Shown here piece after piece: positions 27,451 to 39,175 of a DNA stretch of 64,000 nt. Within the stretch, counting starts at the first letter, position 1. Each line of letters begins with the position of its first letter. The position numbers were made by a program, and so were the translations under genes. Below the pieces are notes generated by a model that did no database searches, was not told where the DNA came from, and saw only the letters and a program-made list of their open reading frames with translations. This DNA is from Herbaspirillum sp. AP02 (GTDB lineage Bacteria > Pseudomonadota > Gammaproteobacteria > Burkholderiales > Burkholderiaceae_D): contig NZ_JADWMY010000001.1 of assembly GCF_015767275.1 (NCBI RefSeq), positions 496,001 through 560,000 of the forward strand, written 5' to 3'.

Positions 27451-29832
27451 TTAGAAGCCGGTACCCAGTTGGAACTGGAAGGTTTGAGACTTGTCACCCG
27501 TCTTCAGGTTCAATGGCTTACCGAAGCTGAGCTTCAGAGGACCGATTGGCGACACCCAGCTGATACCCACGCCGGCCGAATAGCGCAGGTCGTTGACCTT
27601 GATGTTTTCGCCATCGGCGAAGACGTTGCCGCCGTCAAAGAAGGTGAACCAGCGCAGCGTACGATCCTGGCCGGACCCCGGGAACGGGAATTGTAACTCC
27701 ACGTTGCCGTACAGACGCGATGCGCCACCCATGGAGTCGCCATACTGGTCCTTGAGGCTACCCAGCGACGAAGCCTCATAGCCGCGCACGGTGCCGATAC
27801 CGCCGGCATAGTAGTTCTTGAACACCGGATAGGGCTTGCTGCCGATGCCGCGGCCGTAATCGACTTCACCGTTCAGGGCCAGGGTAACGGCCTTGCTGAA
27901 GAAGGGCTGGAAGTACTGGTGCTGGTAGCTGGCACGGTAGTACTTCAGGGTACCAAGGTACGAGACTTCCAGGTTGGCACGCTGATAGCGGCCGGACGTC
28001 GGAACCAGGGCCGAGTCACGGCCGTCACGCTGCCACGCCACGGTCAGCGGGATGCTGGTGGTACGGGCACTGCCGATACCGCACGTTGCCCCCGAGGAGA
28101 CGTCGGTCACATCGCAACCTGCCGAGCCGGCGCCGCCGAAGTCGCGCACATACTGGCGGTACAGCGAGGGGCTGGTGCTGTCGGTGCTGACGTTGGTGTT
28201 TTCCAGGCCGATACCGAAGAAGACGCGATCCAGTTCCGAGAACGGCACGCCGAACTTGATGCTGCCGCCCAGCGTCTTGACGCGATAATCACCCGTCGTG
28301 TAGACCGAGGGACGGATCGTGCGCAAGTAGATTTCATAGGTGCGGCTGATGCCGTCATCGGTGAAATACGGGTTGGTGGTCGACAGCGAGATCGTGCGGT
28401 AGCGCGAGCTGGTGTTGATGTCGATGCCCACGGTATTGCCGCTGCCGAAGGCGTTTTCCTGCGAGATCGAGCCCGTCAGGCTGAGCTTGTCGGATTGCGA
28501 GAAGCCGGCGCCGACCATGATGTTGCCGGTCGGCTTTTCCTCGACCTTCATGTTCACGTCCACCTGGTCGGTGGTGCCCGCCACTTCCGGCGTATCGACG
28601 GTCACTTCCTTGAAGTAGCCCAGACGGTCCACGCGATCGCGCGAGAGCTTGATCTTCTCGCCGTCATACCAGGAATCCTCGAACTGGCGGAATTCGCGAC
28701 GGATCACTTCATCGCGAGTCTTGGTGTTGCCGGCGATGTTGACGTGGCGCACGTAGACGCGCTTGCCCGGGTCGACCATGATGGTGAAGGCGACTTCCTT
28801 CTTTTCGCGATCGACATTGGGGTTGGCATTGACGTTGGCGAAGGCATAACCGAAATTGCCCAGGCGCTCGCCGATCTTCTTGGTGCTGTCGGTGAGCTTG
28901 GCGCCGGAATAGACATCACCCGGCTTCAGCTGCACCAGCTTGGACAGTTCCGGCTCCATGCCGAACATCTCGCCTTCGAGCTTCACGCCGGAGACGGTGT
29001 ACTTCTCGCCTTCCTTGACGTTGACCGTGATGTAGATGTCTTTCTTGTCGGGCGTGATCGACACCTGGGTCGACTCGACCTGCATTTCCAGGTAGCCGCG
29101 ATCCAGGTAGTAGGAACGCAGGGTTTCGATGTCACCCTGCAGTTTTTCCTTGGAATACTGGTCGGCCTTGGTGTACCAGGTGAACCAGCCCGGGGTGGTC
29201 AGCTTGATCTGGTCACGCAGGGTGCTGTCGGAGAACACCTTGTTGCCGACGAAATTGATTTGCTTGATGCGCGAGACTTCGCCTTCATCCACCGAGAAGG
29301 TAATGGCCACGCGATTGCGCTCGACCGGGGTCACGGTGGTGGACACCTTGGCACCGTACAGGCCGCGCGACAGGTACTGGCGCTTCAGTTCCTGCTCGGC
29401 ACGATCGACCTGGGAGCGGTCGAAGATGCGCGACTCGGCCACGCCAATTTCCTTCAGGGCCTTGGTCAGTTGTTCCTTGTCGAATTCCTTGATGCCGGAG
29501 AAATCGACGCTGGCGATGGCCGGACGCTCGACCACCTGCACCACCAGCACGTCGCCTTCGGCCTCGATGCGCACATCGCGGAAGAAGCCGGTGGCATACA
29601 GCGCCTTGATGGCGGCAGTGGCCTTTTCATCGTTGAACGTGTCGCCCACGCGCACCGGCAGGTAGCTGAAGACCGTGCCGGCCTCGGTACGCTGGATGCC
29701 TTCGACGCGGATATCCTTGACCACGAAGGGCGTGACCGCCATGGCCTGGCTGGAGCACAGGGCAAAAGCGGCTGCGGCGATCAGGCGACGGGAGAAGGTC
29801 GGAATGGGATGTTGCGCAGGGTGTAATTTCAT
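27451..29832 (-). CDS. bamA: Outer-membrane protein assembly factor BamA
   Basis: 793-residue essential beta-barrel that inserts outer-membrane proteins. A signal peptide (RRLIAAAAFALCSSQAMA) precedes five POTRA domains (about residues 32-430; the first begins FVVKDIRVEGIQRTEAGTVFSYLPV). The 16-strand barrel follows, with the VRGY motif in GGIGTVRGYEASSLG (loop 6). The protein ends in Phe (FQFQLGTGF), the usual barrel signal. It lies between rseP and skp. Confidence 0.98.
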   Translation of the reverse strand: MKLHPAQHPIPTFSRRLIAAAAFALCSSQAMAVTPFVVKDIRVEGIQRTEAGTVFSYLPVRVGDTFNDEKATAAIKALYATGFFRDVRIEAEGDVLVVQVVERPAIASVDFSGIKEFDKEQLTKALKEIGVAESRIFDRSQVDRAEQELKRQYLSRGLYGAKVSTTVTPVERNRVAITFSVDEGEVSRIKQINFVGNKVFSDSTLRDQIKLTTPGWFTWYTKADQYSKEKLQGDIETLRSYYLDRGYLEMQVESTQVSITPDKKDIYITVNVKEGEKYTVSGVKLEGEMFGMEPELSKLVQLKPGDVYSGAKLTDSTKKIGERLGNFGYAFANVNANPNVDREKKEVAFTIMVDPGKRVYVRHVNIAGNTKTRDEVIRREFRQFEDSWYDGEKIKLSRDRVDRLGYFKEVTVDTPEVAGTTDQVDVNMKVEEKPTGNIMVGAGFSQSDKLSLTGSISQENAFGSGNTVGIDINTSSRYRTISLSTTNPYFTDDGISRTYEIYLRTIRPSVYTTGDYRVKTLGGSIKFGVPFSELDRVFFGIGLENTNVSTDSTSPSLYRQYVRDFGGAGSAGCDVTDVSSGATCGIGSARTTSIPLTVAWQRDGRDSALVPTSGRYQRANLEVSYLGTLKYYRASYQHQYFQPFFSKAVTLALNGEVDYGRGIGSKPYPVFKNYYAGGIGTVRGYEASSLGSLKDQYGDSMGGASRLYGNVELQFPFPGSGQDRTLRWFTFFDGGNVFADGENIKVNDLRYSAGVGISWVSPIGPLKLSFGKPLNLKTGDKSQTFQFQLGTGF

Positions 29833-30020
29833 CTATCGTTCATCAACAGTTTTTCGCCGTGACACTGCCTGACAAGATGCTGGTAAGGAATTGAAAACGG
29901 ATCCCAGATCCATTGCCAATTGCTTAACAACTGCCATCGGGCTTGGCCGGCAAATGTAAAAAATCCGGTCTTTCGCGCCGCCCCGCCGCTGGTATCGCCG
30001 GGGCCGGCATCAGGCCGGAT

Positions 30021-31394
30021 TCATCCTTGGAACATCAGTCGCACGATATCGTTGAATGCGGCCACGAGCATCAGCGCCATCAGTAAACCCAGGCCGGCAC
30101 GCTGCGCGATTTCCCCAAACCGTTCGGAAACGGGCCGTCCTGTCAAAATCTCCAGCGCATAATACAGCAAATGACCGCCATCTAAAACCGGGATTGGCAA
30201 GAGATTCATCACGCCGAGGCTGATACTGATGAAGGCCAGGAAGCTCAGATAGCTGACCAGACCCACTCGCGCAGTCTGTCCGGCATAGTCGGCAATGGTG
30301 ATGGGGCCGGTAATGTTCTTCAGCGAGACCTGGCCGATGATCATCTTGCCGATCATCTTGATGGTCATCGCACTGGTATCCCAGGTGCGCTGCGCACCCT
30401 TGGCCACGGCGGTCAGGGGGCCATCGCTGACGGTGGCCATCTCGGGCGCCAACGGCACTTCCACCTTGATGCGACCGATACGCTTGCCGCTGTCGCCCTC
30501 TTCCACCGCATCCGGGGTCACGCGCACCTCGAAGCGGTTGCCGCCACGCACGCCTTCCAGCAGCAATGGCTTGCCGGCCGATTCACGAACCTTTTCGACA
30601 AAGGCCAGGCCATCCTGGACCGGAACTGCGTCGATGGCGGTGATGCGGTCACCGCTCTGCAGCCCGGCCGCCTTGGCCGGACCCTCCATGATCTTGCCCA
30701 GCACCGCCGGTGGACGTGCCAGAGCCAGGCCCAGCTTACCCAGGAAATCGCCTTCCAGCTCGTTGCTGTCGATGTCGGCCAGACGCAGTGTCACGCTATT
30801 GAGCAGCTTGCCGCCGCCGTTCGGATTGGGCCGCTCCACATCCACGCGGGCATCGGCCTTCTCCAGCACCAGTTGCATCAGCTTCCAGCGCACCTCCGAC
30901 CAGATCTGCACCGGTGCACCGTTGATGGCGGTGATGCGATCACCGGCGCGCAGTCCGGCCTGGTAGGCAGCACTTTGCTGGACAGCGGCACGCAACACAG
31001 GCACCGGCTCGGGCACGCCATGCATGTAGAGCCCTGCAAAGAGCAGGATGGCCAGCAGGAAATTGGCCATCGGCCCGGCTGCCACGATGGCAATGCGACG
31101 CCATACCGACTGACGGGTGAATTCGCGCTTGAGGTCGGCTTCGGGGATGTCTTCCAGTGGTTGCTCGCGGGCATCGAGCATCTTGACGTACCCGCCCAGC
31201 GGCAGGATCGACAGCGCCCACTCGGTCTGATCACGCCCGAAGCGCCGCGACCAGATCACCCGCCCCATACCCACCGAGAAACGTAGTACCTTGACCCCGC
31301 ACCAGCGGGCGACCAGGTAATGGCCCAGTTCGTGCACCACCACCAGGCTGCCCAGGGCGACAAAGAAAGCGATCAGGGTATGCAGCAGAGTCAT
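30021..31394 (-). CDS. rseP: Site-2 zinc metalloprotease RseP
   Basis: 457-residue inner-membrane protease that cuts anti-sigma factors such as RseA and clears signal-peptide remnants. The zinc site is [15 protein letters not shown] (His21, Glu22, His25) in TM1. Two PDZ domains lie at about 105-290 ([26 protein letters not shown]). The second catalytic motif is [16 protein letters not shown] near the C-terminus, providing the Asp ligand. Four membrane spans are expected. Its ATG overlaps the dxr stop (ATGA). A 188-nt gap to bamA holds no gene. Confidence 0.97.
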   Translation of the reverse strand: MTLLHTLIAFFVALGSLVVVHELGHYLVARWCGVKVLRFSVGMGRVIWSRRFGRDQTEWALSILPLGGYVKMLDAREQPLEDIPEADLKREFTRQSVWRRIAIVAAGPMANFLLAILLFAGLYMHGVPEPVPVLRAAVQQSAAYQAGLRAGDRITAINGAPVQIWSEVRWKLMQLVLEKADARVDVERPNPNGGGKLLNSVTLRLADIDSNELEGDFLGKLGLALARPPAVLGKIMEGPAKAAGLQSGDRITAIDAVPVQDGLAFVEKVRESAGKPLLLEGVRGGNRFEVRVTPDAVEEGDSGKRIGRIKVEVPLAPEMATVSDGPLTAVAKGAQRTWDTSAMTIKMIGKMIIGQVSLKNITGPITIADYAGQTARVGLVSYLSFLAFISISLGVMNLLPIPVLDGGHLLYYALEILTGRPVSERFGEIAQRAGLGLLMALMLVAAFNDIVRLMFQG

Positions 31395-32563
31395 CGTGAA
31401 ATCAGGGCCTCGGCGTGGGTGCGTGCCTGCCGGTCCTGCTCCAGCAAGGCGGCAATGTCGTCGGCTTGGCGGTTGGGGATGGCAGACATGACCTCTTGGA
31501 TCAGGGGAGCGATCTTCCCGAAGCCGATACGGCGCTCCAGGAAGGCTTGCACGGCAACCTCGTTGGCGGCGTTAAGGATCGCCGCCAGCGTGCCGCCGGC
31601 TCGCAGGGCATCATACGCCAGTTTCAGGCAGGGAAAGCGCCGATAGTCAGGCGCCGAGAAGGAGAGCTGCGCGATCTGCGCCAGGTCCAGCGGCGCCACG
31701 CCAGAGGCGATACGCTCCGGATACGCCAGCGCATTGGCGATCGGGGTGCGCATATCGGGGTTGCCCAACTGCGCCAGCACCGAGCCGTCGGCGTAGGACA
31801 CCATGGAATGGATCACGCTCTGGGGATGGATCACCACTTCGATCTTGTCGGCCGGCGCACCGAAAAGCCAGTGCGCCTCGATCACTTCCAGGCCCTTGTT
31901 CATCATGGTGGCCGAATCCACCGAAATCTTGCGCCCCATCACCCACTTGGGATGCGCCACCGCCTCTTCCACCGTCACCTGGTCCAGGGTGCTGACGTCA
32001 CGGTTCAGGAAAGGCCCGCCGGAGGCCGTCAGCAGGATCTTCTCGACGCCGTGCGCCGGCATCGAACGGCTGTAGTCCGCCGGCAGGCACTGGAAAATGG
32101 CGTTGTGCTCGCTATCGATGGGCAGGAGACTGGCACCATGGGCAGCCACCGTGTCCATCAGCAACTGGCCGGAGATGACCAGGGCTTCCTTGTTGGCCAG
32201 CAATATCTTCTTGCCGGCACGGGCGGCGGCCAGCGTCGATGCCAGGCCGGCAGCGCCCACGATGGCGGCCATGACCATGTCGCAACCATCGGCGGCAGCG
32301 ATATCGCACAGGGCTTGCGGCCCGTAGGCCACTTCGATCTGCAGATCGGCAGCACGCAAGCGCTGCTGCAGCTCGGCCGCCGCGTCAGCCGAACCGACCA
32401 CGGCCACTTGCGGGCGGAAACGCTGACATTGCTCGGCCAGTTCGGCCACGCGCGCATGCGCGCTCAGCGCATGGACGCGGTAACGGTCCGGGTGACGGGC
32501 GACCACATCCAGCGTGGACACGCCGATGGAACCGGTGGAACCGAGAATGCTGATGGACTGCAT
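31391..32563 (-). CDS. dxr: 1-deoxy-D-xylulose 5-phosphate reductoisomerase
   Basis: 390-residue enzyme of the non-mevalonate isoprenoid pathway, converting DXP to MEP with NADPH. The NADPH-binding start is [18 protein letters not shown]. Substrate and metal motifs are [34 protein letters not shown] and [29 protein letters not shown]. It supplies isoprenoid precursors for uppS two genes upstream. Confidence 0.97.
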   Translation of the reverse strand: MQSISILGSTGSIGVSTLDVVARHPDRYRVHALSAHARVAELAEQCQRFRPQVAVVGSADAAAELQQRLRAADLQIEVAYGPQALCDIAAADGCDMVMAAIVGAAGLASTLAAARAGKKILLANKEALVISGQLLMDTVAAHGASLLPIDSEHNAIFQCLPADYSRSMPAHGVEKILLTASGGPFLNRDVSTLDQVTVEEAVAHPKWVMGRKISVDSATMMNKGLEVIEAHWLFGAPADKIEVVIHPQSVIHSMVSYADGSVLAQLGNPDMRTPIANALAYPERIASGVAPLDLAQIAQLSFSAPDYRRFPCLKLAYDALRAGGTLAAILNAANEVAVQAFLERRIGFGKIAPLIQEVMSAIPNRQADDIAALLEQDRQARTHAEALISR

Positions 32564-32589
32564 GAAGTTTCCAGAAGGAAAGCGGCGGC

Positions 32590-33416
32590 TCAGGCAGCCG
32601 CCAGCCAGAGGTCGACCAGCGCCGCCAAGGGCAGCACCGGGATGAGCGCATCGATGCGGTCGAGCACGCCGCCGTGACCGGGCAGCAGATTGCTGCTGTC
32701 CTTCATGCCGGCACGCCGCTTGAGCTGGGACTCGAAGAGGTCACCCACCACGCTGGCCACCACCATCAGGCTCAAGGCACCGACAAAGCCAGCCCAGCCC
32801 CAACGATTGAAGAGGTGATACTGGAAGGTCTCGCCCGCGCTCATGGACATGGCCACGGCCGCCGAAATCACCAGCACCGCCAGCCAGCCGCCGATGGCAC
32901 CTTCCCAGGACTTGCCCGGAGAAATGGTCGGCGCGAGCTTGTGGCGACCGAAACCCTTGCCAGCGAAATAGGCGCCGATATCAGCCACCCAGACCACCGC
33001 CATCACCGACAGCAGATACAGCGGCGAACGCTGGAACAGATCGACGATGGCCACGAAGCAGCCCAGGATGGACAGCATGTAGGTCGCATTGAGCAGGCGG
33101 TTGCCGAATGCCTCGATCCTGGGCAGGCCCAGCCCCAGGGCCGGTACGAACCGCAACGTCCACAACAGCACGCACAGCACGTAGAGCGGCCGCACGCTGG
33201 GCAGTCCGCTGAAGAACAGGATCACGCAGAAGACCAGCGTCCATACCACTGCCCACAAGGTCGGACGCGGGCTCTTGAAGAGGCGGAAACATTCCCAGGC
33301 GCCAGCGGCGAAAAACACCAGCGCGGCCATGGCAAAGGCCGGGAAATAGTCGAAATACAGGATCGGCAACAGGATTGCCAGCAGGATCAACGCCGTGATG
33401 ACACGCGTCTTGAGCA

Positions 33417-33417
<1 letters not shown>
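32590..33417 (-). CDS. cdsA: Phosphatidate cytidylyltransferase
   Basis: 275-residue polytopic membrane enzyme making CDP-diacylglycerol, the precursor of all phospholipids. Several hydrophobic helices are visible from the start ([31 protein letters not shown]). The C-terminal signature is [29 protein letters not shown]. The ATG at 33417 overlaps the uppS stop (TGATG), so the two are coupled. The longer upstream frame would lie within uppS and is rejected. Confidence 0.96.
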
Positions 33418-34175
<758 letters not shown>

Positions 34176-34375
34176 GAAAATAATTTAGTGCATTTCGGTG
34201 CATGGGGAACGGGGCAGCACCTCATGGTAACGGGGCCCGGACGCTTTGACAAACCAGCCGCCCACGCCCTGCCCCACCCGAATTGCTCCCCCGCTGCGCG
34301 CCGGCACATTTGCTGTCTTTGAATTCTCGTGCAGCGCGACCGCCTGTGCAGTCGCGCGCGGGCTTGCCGGACGAC

Positions 34376-34936
34376 CTACACGGTCATCACTTCCTTTTCC
34401 TTGTCGCCCACCAGCTTGTCGATCTCGGCGACGAACTTGTCAGTCAGCTTCTGGATTTCGTCCTGGCCGCGGCGCTCGTCATCTTCCGAGGCGACCTTGT
34501 CCTTGACCAGCTTCTTCAGACCTTCGTTGCCTTCGCGACGGATGTTGCGCACCGCGATCTTGGCATCTTCGGCTTCGCTCTTGACCAGCTTGACCATTTC
34601 CTTGCGGCGCTCTTCGGTCAGCGGCGGCATCGGCACGCGGATCAGTTCGCCGTGGGTGGCCGGATTCAGGCCCAGGTCGGCTTCACGGATGGCCTTTTCG
34701 ACTGCACCGACCATCTTCTTCTCGTACGGCTGCACGCCGATGGTGCGGGCATCGATCAGGGTCAGGTTGGCGACCTGCGACAGACCGGTCGGCGAACCGT
34801 AGTAATCGACCATCACCTGATCCAGCAGGCCGGTATGGGCGCGGCCGGTACGGACCTTGGCCAGGTTGGCCTTCAGGGTCTCGATGGATTTACCCATCTT
34901 CTGTTCAGTATTTTTCTTGACGTCAGCGACACTCAT
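34376..34936 (-). CDS. frr: Ribosome recycling factor
   Basis: 186-residue factor that splits post-termination ribosomes together with EF-G. The three-helix bundle and L-shape elements are seen as [26 protein letters not shown]-like N-terminal sequence (residues 8-33), the hinge and second domain with [18 protein letters not shown] and IPLPP-equivalent [11 protein letters not shown], and [21 protein letters not shown]. It lies 116 nt after pyrH, the conserved order rpsB-tsf-pyrH-frr. Confidence 0.97.
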   Translation of the reverse strand: MSVADVKKNTEQKMGKSIETLKANLAKVRTGRAHTGLLDQVMVDYYGSPTGLSQVANLTLIDARTIGVQPYEKKMVGAVEKAIREADLGLNPATHGELIRVPMPPLTEERRKEMVKLVKSEAEDAKIAVRNIRREGNEGLKKLVKDKVASEDDERRGQDEIQKLTDKFVAEIDKLVGDKEKEVMTV

Positions 34937-35052
34937 GCTGCTCTCCTAACTTGGTGCAATAACTTGGCTTTTCTGGATGGCAAATGCCTGAAAGAGGGGC
35001 ATTGTAAACGGGAATGACCGGCCTGCGGCCGGTTTCTGCTCCGCAATACGGC

Positions 35053-35769
35053 TCAGACGTGGACCAGGGTCCCCTCATCGTCACCCATGACCACGCTCTT
35101 GAGCGCACCCGGCTTGACGATGGAAAACACCTTGATCGGCAGCTTCTGGTCGCGGCACAGCGCGAAGGCGGTGGCATCCATTACCTGCAGATGCTTGGCA
35201 ATGGCTTCGTCGAAGGAAATCGACTGGTAGCGGGTAGCCGCCGGATCCTTCTTGGGGTCGGCGGTGTAGACGCCATCCACCTTGGTGGCCTTGAGCACGA
35301 TCTGGGCGCCGATTTCCGAGCCACGCAGGGCAGCAGCGGTATCGGTGGTGAAGAAGGGGTTGCCGGTACCGGCGGCGAAGACCACGATCTTGCCTTCTTC
35401 CAGGTATTGCAAGGCCTTGGGGCGCACATAGGGCTCGACCACCTGCTCGATGCCGATGGCAGACATCACGCGGGCCGTCAGGCCGGCCTGGCGCATGGCA
35501 TCGGCCAGGGCCAGCGAGTTCATGACGGTGGCCAGCATGCCCATGTAGTCGGCGGTCGCACGATCCATGCCCTGGGCGCCCGGCGCGACGCCGCGGAAGA
35601 TGTTGCCACCACCGATCACGATGGCCAGTTCCACGCCCAGTTTGCTGATTTCTGCTACATCCGCGACCATGCGTTCGATGGTCGCGCGATTGATACCGTA
35701 GGCGTCGTCGCCCATCAGTGCTTCGCCGGAGAGTTTGAGGAGTACGCGCTTATAAGCAGGTGTTGTCAT
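35053..35769 (-). CDS. pyrH: Uridylate kinase (UMP kinase)
   Basis: 238-residue amino-acid-kinase-fold enzyme phosphorylating UMP to UDP. The conserved start is [21 protein letters not shown]. It also has [57 protein letters not shown] and the substrate segment [17 protein letters not shown]. The ATG at 35769 gives the normal length; sequence upstream in frame is not family-like. It is preceded by a 310-nt leader region containing the tsf terminator. Confidence 0.97.
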   Translation of the reverse strand: MTTPAYKRVLLKLSGEALMGDDAYGINRATIERMVADVAEISKLGVELAIVIGGGNIFRGVAPGAQGMDRATADYMGMLATVMNSLALADAMRQAGLTARVMSAIGIEQVVEPYVRPKALQYLEEGKIVVFAAGTGNPFFTTDTAAALRGSEIGAQIVLKATKVDGVYTADPKKDPAATRYQSISFDEAIAKHLQVMDATAFALCRDQKLPIKVFSIVKPGALKSVVMGDDEGTLVHV

Positions 35770-36079
35770 TGCAGGGCTCCGTGTTCTTTCCGATGTTGAA
35801 TTACGTGTTGACGCGTCGGCACTCGCTGTCACCCGACGAAACGGCGCGATTTCGTCATCTGGGTGTAGCCCGAACGCATGAGGGGGTTACTGCTGCGCCC
35901 TACTCTATTGCTGCTACTGCTACTGCTACTGCCAAAGCTAGTACCACCAGCATCATTTCCACTGCACCTGCGACGGGTTCACCCGGCAGGCAACCCAGAG
36001 GATAGATGCAGCCGCCTCCGAAAGTTCCCGGGGGCCAGCTTAAAAAAACGGGCCTCTCGGCCCGTTTTTCTTGCAACGC
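35770..36079. other. pyrH-tsf intergenic region (310 bp) with a short hexamer repeat
   Basis: Apart from the tsf terminator at its far end, this region holds a short tandem array of CTGCTA (three full units plus CTGCC, 35911-35933). No protein or RNA gene was recognised, and no clear promoter for pyrH could be fixed, although one is expected downstream of the terminator. Confidence 0.6.
36042..36069 (-). terminator. Intrinsic terminator of tsf
   Basis: A perfect 11-bp stem AAAAACGGGCC (36044-36054) / GGCCCGTTTTT (36059-36069) has a 4-nt TCTC loop. On the minus strand it continues into a run of seven T. It starts 11 nt after the tsf stop. Confidence 0.92.
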
Positions 36080-36967
36080 TTACTGAGCTTGTTTCGCTGC
36101 AGCCACTTGCGCAGCCACTTCAGCAGCGAAGTCGTCCTGCTTCTTCTCGATGCCTTCGCCCACCACGTACATGGCGAACGACTTGACGGTCGCATTGGAA
36201 GCCTTGAGCATCTGCTCGACGCTTTGCTTGTCGTTCTTCACGAAAGCCTGGTTGAACAGGGAGACTTCCTTCAGGTACTTCTGCACCGAACCGTCCACCA
36301 TCTTGGCGACGATGTCAGCCGGCTTGCCGGATTCGGCAGCCTTCAGGGCGGCGACCGAGCGTTCCTTCTCGATCAGGTCGGCCGGCACTTGCTCAGCCGA
36401 CAGGGCGACCGGCTTCATGGCAGCGATGTGCATGGCCACGTCCTTGCCCACTTGCTCGTCGGCACCGTCGAACTCGACGATGACGCCGATACGGGTACCG
36501 TGCAGGTAGGAAGCCAGCTTGCCGCTGGTTTCGAAACGCTGGAAGCGACGGAACGACATGTTTTCGCCGATGCGGCCGATCAGTTCGGTACGCACTTCTT
36601 CCAGGGTCTTGCCGTCGGCCAGCTTGCAGGCGCCCAGGGCAGCCACATCAGCCGGGTTTTGCTCGACCACCAGCTTGGCAGCGGCCTCGACCAGACCGAT
36701 GAACTCATCGTTCTTGGTCACGAAGTCGGTTTCGCAGTTCACTTCGACCAACGCGCCGACGTTGCCAGCGATGTAGGTCGAGATCACGCCTTCTGCGGTG
36801 ATGCGGGAAGAGGCCTTGGAAGCCTTGCTGCCCAGCTTGACGCGCAGAATCTCTTCCGCCTTGGCCATGTCGCCAGCGGCTTCGGTCAGCGCCTTCTTGC
36901 ATTCCATCATCGGCGCGTCGGTCTTCGCGCGCAGATCGCCCACCATTGCTGCGGTAATTGCCGCCAT
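36080..36967 (-). CDS. tsf: Translation elongation factor Ts
   Basis: 295-residue guanine nucleotide exchange factor for EF-Tu. The start [33 protein letters not shown]-like signature (residues 1-33) is the N-terminal domain that contacts EF-Tu. The core contains [21 protein letters not shown] and HIAAMKP. The C-terminus has [18 protein letters not shown]. The ATG at 36967 is standard; extra upstream codons are not. It is paired with rpsB, with an attenuator-like hairpin in between. Confidence 0.98.
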   Translation of the reverse strand: MAAITAAMVGDLRAKTDAPMMECKKALTEAAGDMAKAEEILRVKLGSKASKASSRITAEGVISTYIAGNVGALVEVNCETDFVTKNDEFIGLVEAAAKLVVEQNPADVAALGACKLADGKTLEEVRTELIGRIGENMSFRRFQRFETSGKLASYLHGTRIGVIVEFDGADEQVGKDVAMHIAAMKPVALSAEQVPADLIEKERSVAALKAAESGKPADIVAKMVDGSVQKYLKEVSLFNQAFVKNDKQSVEQMLKASNATVKSFAMYVVGEGIEKKQDDFAAEVAAQVAAAKQAQ

Positions 36968-37031
36968 ACTATTCTCCTGACTTGAAGGCATCCCGCGTCT
37001 TGCGGCATGCCTGAAACTCGAAAATTGAATC

Positions 37032-37076
37032 AAAAAAAAGGGGCCACTGCGTCACTACCCGCTGTCACCCCTTTTT
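37032..37076 (-). terminator. Terminator/attenuator hairpin between rpsB and tsf
   Basis: A 9-bp outer stem AAAAAGGGG (37035-37043) / CCCCTTTTT (37068-37076) encloses a 24-nt loop. Read on the minus strand it is followed by about eight T residues. It lies 29 nt after the rpsB stop. It likely sets the S2-to-Ts ratio by partial termination. An 8-bp tandem GTACTACC duplication (37077-37092) sits beside it. Confidence 0.7.
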
Positions 37077-37104
37077 GTACTACCGTACTACCGGAAGAGC
37101 AGAA

Positions 37105-37845
37105 TCAAGCCTGCTCGACCTCGACGAATTCATCGCCCTTGACTGCTTCGACGACGTCGTTGACCGCATTGGCACGGCCTTCCAGCACGGCGTCAGCCAT
37201 GCCGCGAGCGTACAGTGCGATGGCCTTGGCGGAGTCATCGTTACCCGGGATCACGTAGGTGACGCCTTCGGGCGAGTGGTTGGTATCGACCACGCCGATG
37301 ACCGGGATACCCAGCTTGGCGGCTTCGGTGATGGCGCCCTTGTGGTAGCCGACGTCGATGACGAAGATGGCGTCAGGAATGCCACCCATGTCCTTGATGC
37401 CGCCAATGGCCTTCTGCAGCTTTTCCTGTTCACGGCTGAACAGCAGGGCTTCCTTCTTGGACAGCTTCTCGACGGAACCGTCTTCGATGGCCGCTTCCAT
37501 GTCCTTCAGACGCTTGATCGAGGTCTTGATGGTCTTGAAGTTGGTCAGCATGCCGCCCAGCCAGCGCTGATCGACGTAAGGCACGCCAGCGCGTTGCGCT
37601 TCGGCCGACAGGATGTCACGTGCCTGGCGCTTGGTGCCGACGAACAGGATGGTGCCGCGGTTGGACGACAGTTGACGCACGTATTTTTGCGCCTCCTGGT
37701 ACATGCCCAGGGTCTTTTCCAGGTTGACGATGTGAATCTTGTTGCGATGGCCGAAAATGAAGGGGGCCATCTTGGGGTTCCAGAAGCGGGTTTGGTGACC
37801 GAAGTGGACACCGGCTTCCAGCATTTCGCGCATGGTAACGGACAT
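37105..37845 (-). CDS. rpsB: 30S ribosomal protein S2
   Basis: 246-residue small-subunit protein. It begins [26 protein letters not shown]-like (residues 1-26), followed by [61 protein letters not shown] and [27 protein letters not shown]. The ATG at 37845 has GGAG 7 nt upstream. It is the first gene of the rpsB-tsf unit and divergent from map. Confidence 0.98.
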   Translation of the reverse strand: MSVTMREMLEAGVHFGHQTRFWNPKMAPFIFGHRNKIHIVNLEKTLGMYQEAQKYVRQLSSNRGTILFVGTKRQARDILSAEAQRAGVPYVDQRWLGGMLTNFKTIKTSIKRLKDMEAAIEDGSVEKLSKKEALLFSREQEKLQKAIGGIKDMGGIPDAIFVIDVGYHKGAITEAAKLGIPVIGVVDTNHSPEGVTYVIPGNDDSAKAIALYARGMADAVLEGRANAVNDVVEAVKGDEFVEVEQA

Positions 37846-38129
37846 GAATTTCTCCAGGGTTAGGTCTGGAATCCGCTCGGTCATCCGGCTCATGCAGCCA
37901 GACACCCTTTTAGCGAACGGATTCGCGTTTCAAAAGATATTTACGACGATTTTTACGACATATGTTGCCAAAAAGATATGAAGATTCATTCCGCACACCG
38001 ATTCCAGCAACCGACCTGTGGTTTCAGATCAGCCCGGCATTTTACTCGACCCCGCCCTTTTGTTCAAGTAGCACGTCAAATTGCCAAAAATAGCCTCAGA
38101 TTGTCATTCGGCCCGCCGCCATGGCCGGC
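37846..38129. other. rpsB upstream leader region (part of the 351-bp rpsB-map gap)
   Basis: No gene seen. The direct repeat GTCGTAAA occurs twice on the minus strand near 37935-37955 in an AT-rich stretch, with TTGGCA nearby as a possible -35. The rpsB leader of about 90-130 nt is long enough for the S2-mediated autoregulation known in other proteobacteria, but I could not identify the structure. Confidence 0.45.
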
Positions 38130-38159
38130 AGAACAGAAACCACCCCCGTCGTCTATAAT
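38130..38159 (+). promoter_or_regulatory. Promoter of map
   Basis: A perfect -10 TATAAT lies at 38154-38159, 37 nt before the map ATG. The best -35 is AGAACA at 38130-38135 (18-bp spacer), a moderate match only. Confidence 0.6.
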
Positions 38160-38196
38160 CCCGACTTGACGATTTTCTAGCGAATTGCGATTCATC

Positions 38197-39021
38197 ATGG
38201 GCAATATCACCATCAAGACCGCCGAAGACATCGAAGGCATGCGCGTGGCTGGCCGCCTGGCCGCCGAGGTGCTGGACTACATCACCCCCTTCGTGAAGCC
38301 CGGCGTGACCACCGGCGAGATCGACCGCCTCTGCCACGAATACATGAGCAATGTACAAGGCAGCATCCCGGCGCCGCTGAATTACTGCCCACCCGGCTAT
38401 ACCCCCTATCCCAAGGCCATCTGCACCTCGCTCAATGACGTGATCTGCCACGGCATCCCCGGCGACAAGGTGATGAAGAACGGCGACGTGCTCAACATCG
38501 ATGTCACGATCATCAAGGATGGCTACCACGGCGATACCAGCCGCATGTTCTTCCTGGGCGAGCCCTCCATCCTGGCACGCCGCCTGACCGAGATCACCTA
38601 CGAATGCATGTGGCTGGGCATCTCCAAGATCAAGCCGGGTGCTCATCTGGGCGACATCGGTCACGTCATCCAGCAGCATGCCGAAAAGGCCGGTTATAGC
38701 GTCGTGCGCGAGTTCTGTGGCCACGGCATCGGCAAGGTCTTCCACGAAGAGCCGCAGGTGCTGCACTACGGCCGCCCCGGCACCCTGGAAAAGCTGGAAG
38801 CCGGCATGATCTTCACGGTCGAACCCATGATCAACGCCGGCCGCCGCGAAATCCGCGAGATGGGCGATGGCTGGACCATCAAGACCAAGGACCGCAGCCT
38901 GTCGGCGCAGTGGGAACACACCGTTCTGGTGACCGAGACCGGTTTCGAGGTACTGACGGTGTCGCCCGGCATGCCGGCGCCGCCTGCCTTCGTCCAGAAC
39001 CCGGTCACGGCCGCGGCCTGA
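38197..39021 (+). CDS. map: Methionine aminopeptidase, type I
   Basis: 274-residue dimetal enzyme removing the initiator methionine. Conserved His85 is in NDVICHGIP. Metal ligands are Asp102 (LNIDVTI), Asp113 (YHGDTSRMF), His176 (FCGHGIGKVFHEEP), Glu209 (FTVEPMI) and Glu240 (QWEHTVLV). The ATG at 38197 matches the family start; an in-frame TTG at 38185 is possible. There is no clear ribosome-binding site. Its position opposite rpsB is common in betaproteobacteria. It works after peptide deformylase, also in this window. Confidence 0.97.
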   Translation: MGNITIKTAEDIEGMRVAGRLAAEVLDYITPFVKPGVTTGEIDRLCHEYMSNVQGSIPAPLNYCPPGYTPYPKAICTSLNDVICHGIPGDKVMKNGDVLNIDVTIIKDGYHGDTSRMFFLGEPSILARRLTEITYECMWLGISKIKPGAHLGDIGHVIQQHAEKAGYSVVREFCGHGIGKVFHEEPQVLHYGRPGTLEKLEAGMIFTVEPMINAGRREIREMGDGWTIKTKDRSLSAQWEHTVLVTETGFEVLTVSPGMPAPPAFVQNPVTAAA

Positions 39022-39175
39022 GCGAACGATGGCGGGGCAAGCAACGGCGACGCCATCTTCCCCGCCCGCAGTTTCCGGCATGAAACCTGCTAATGGCCCG
39101 GGGCCGCATGGGGATGCGGCCCCGACCGTTGATGGCGCCACCCCGGCGCCCTGCCTCCTTTGAACGAAGCCACCG

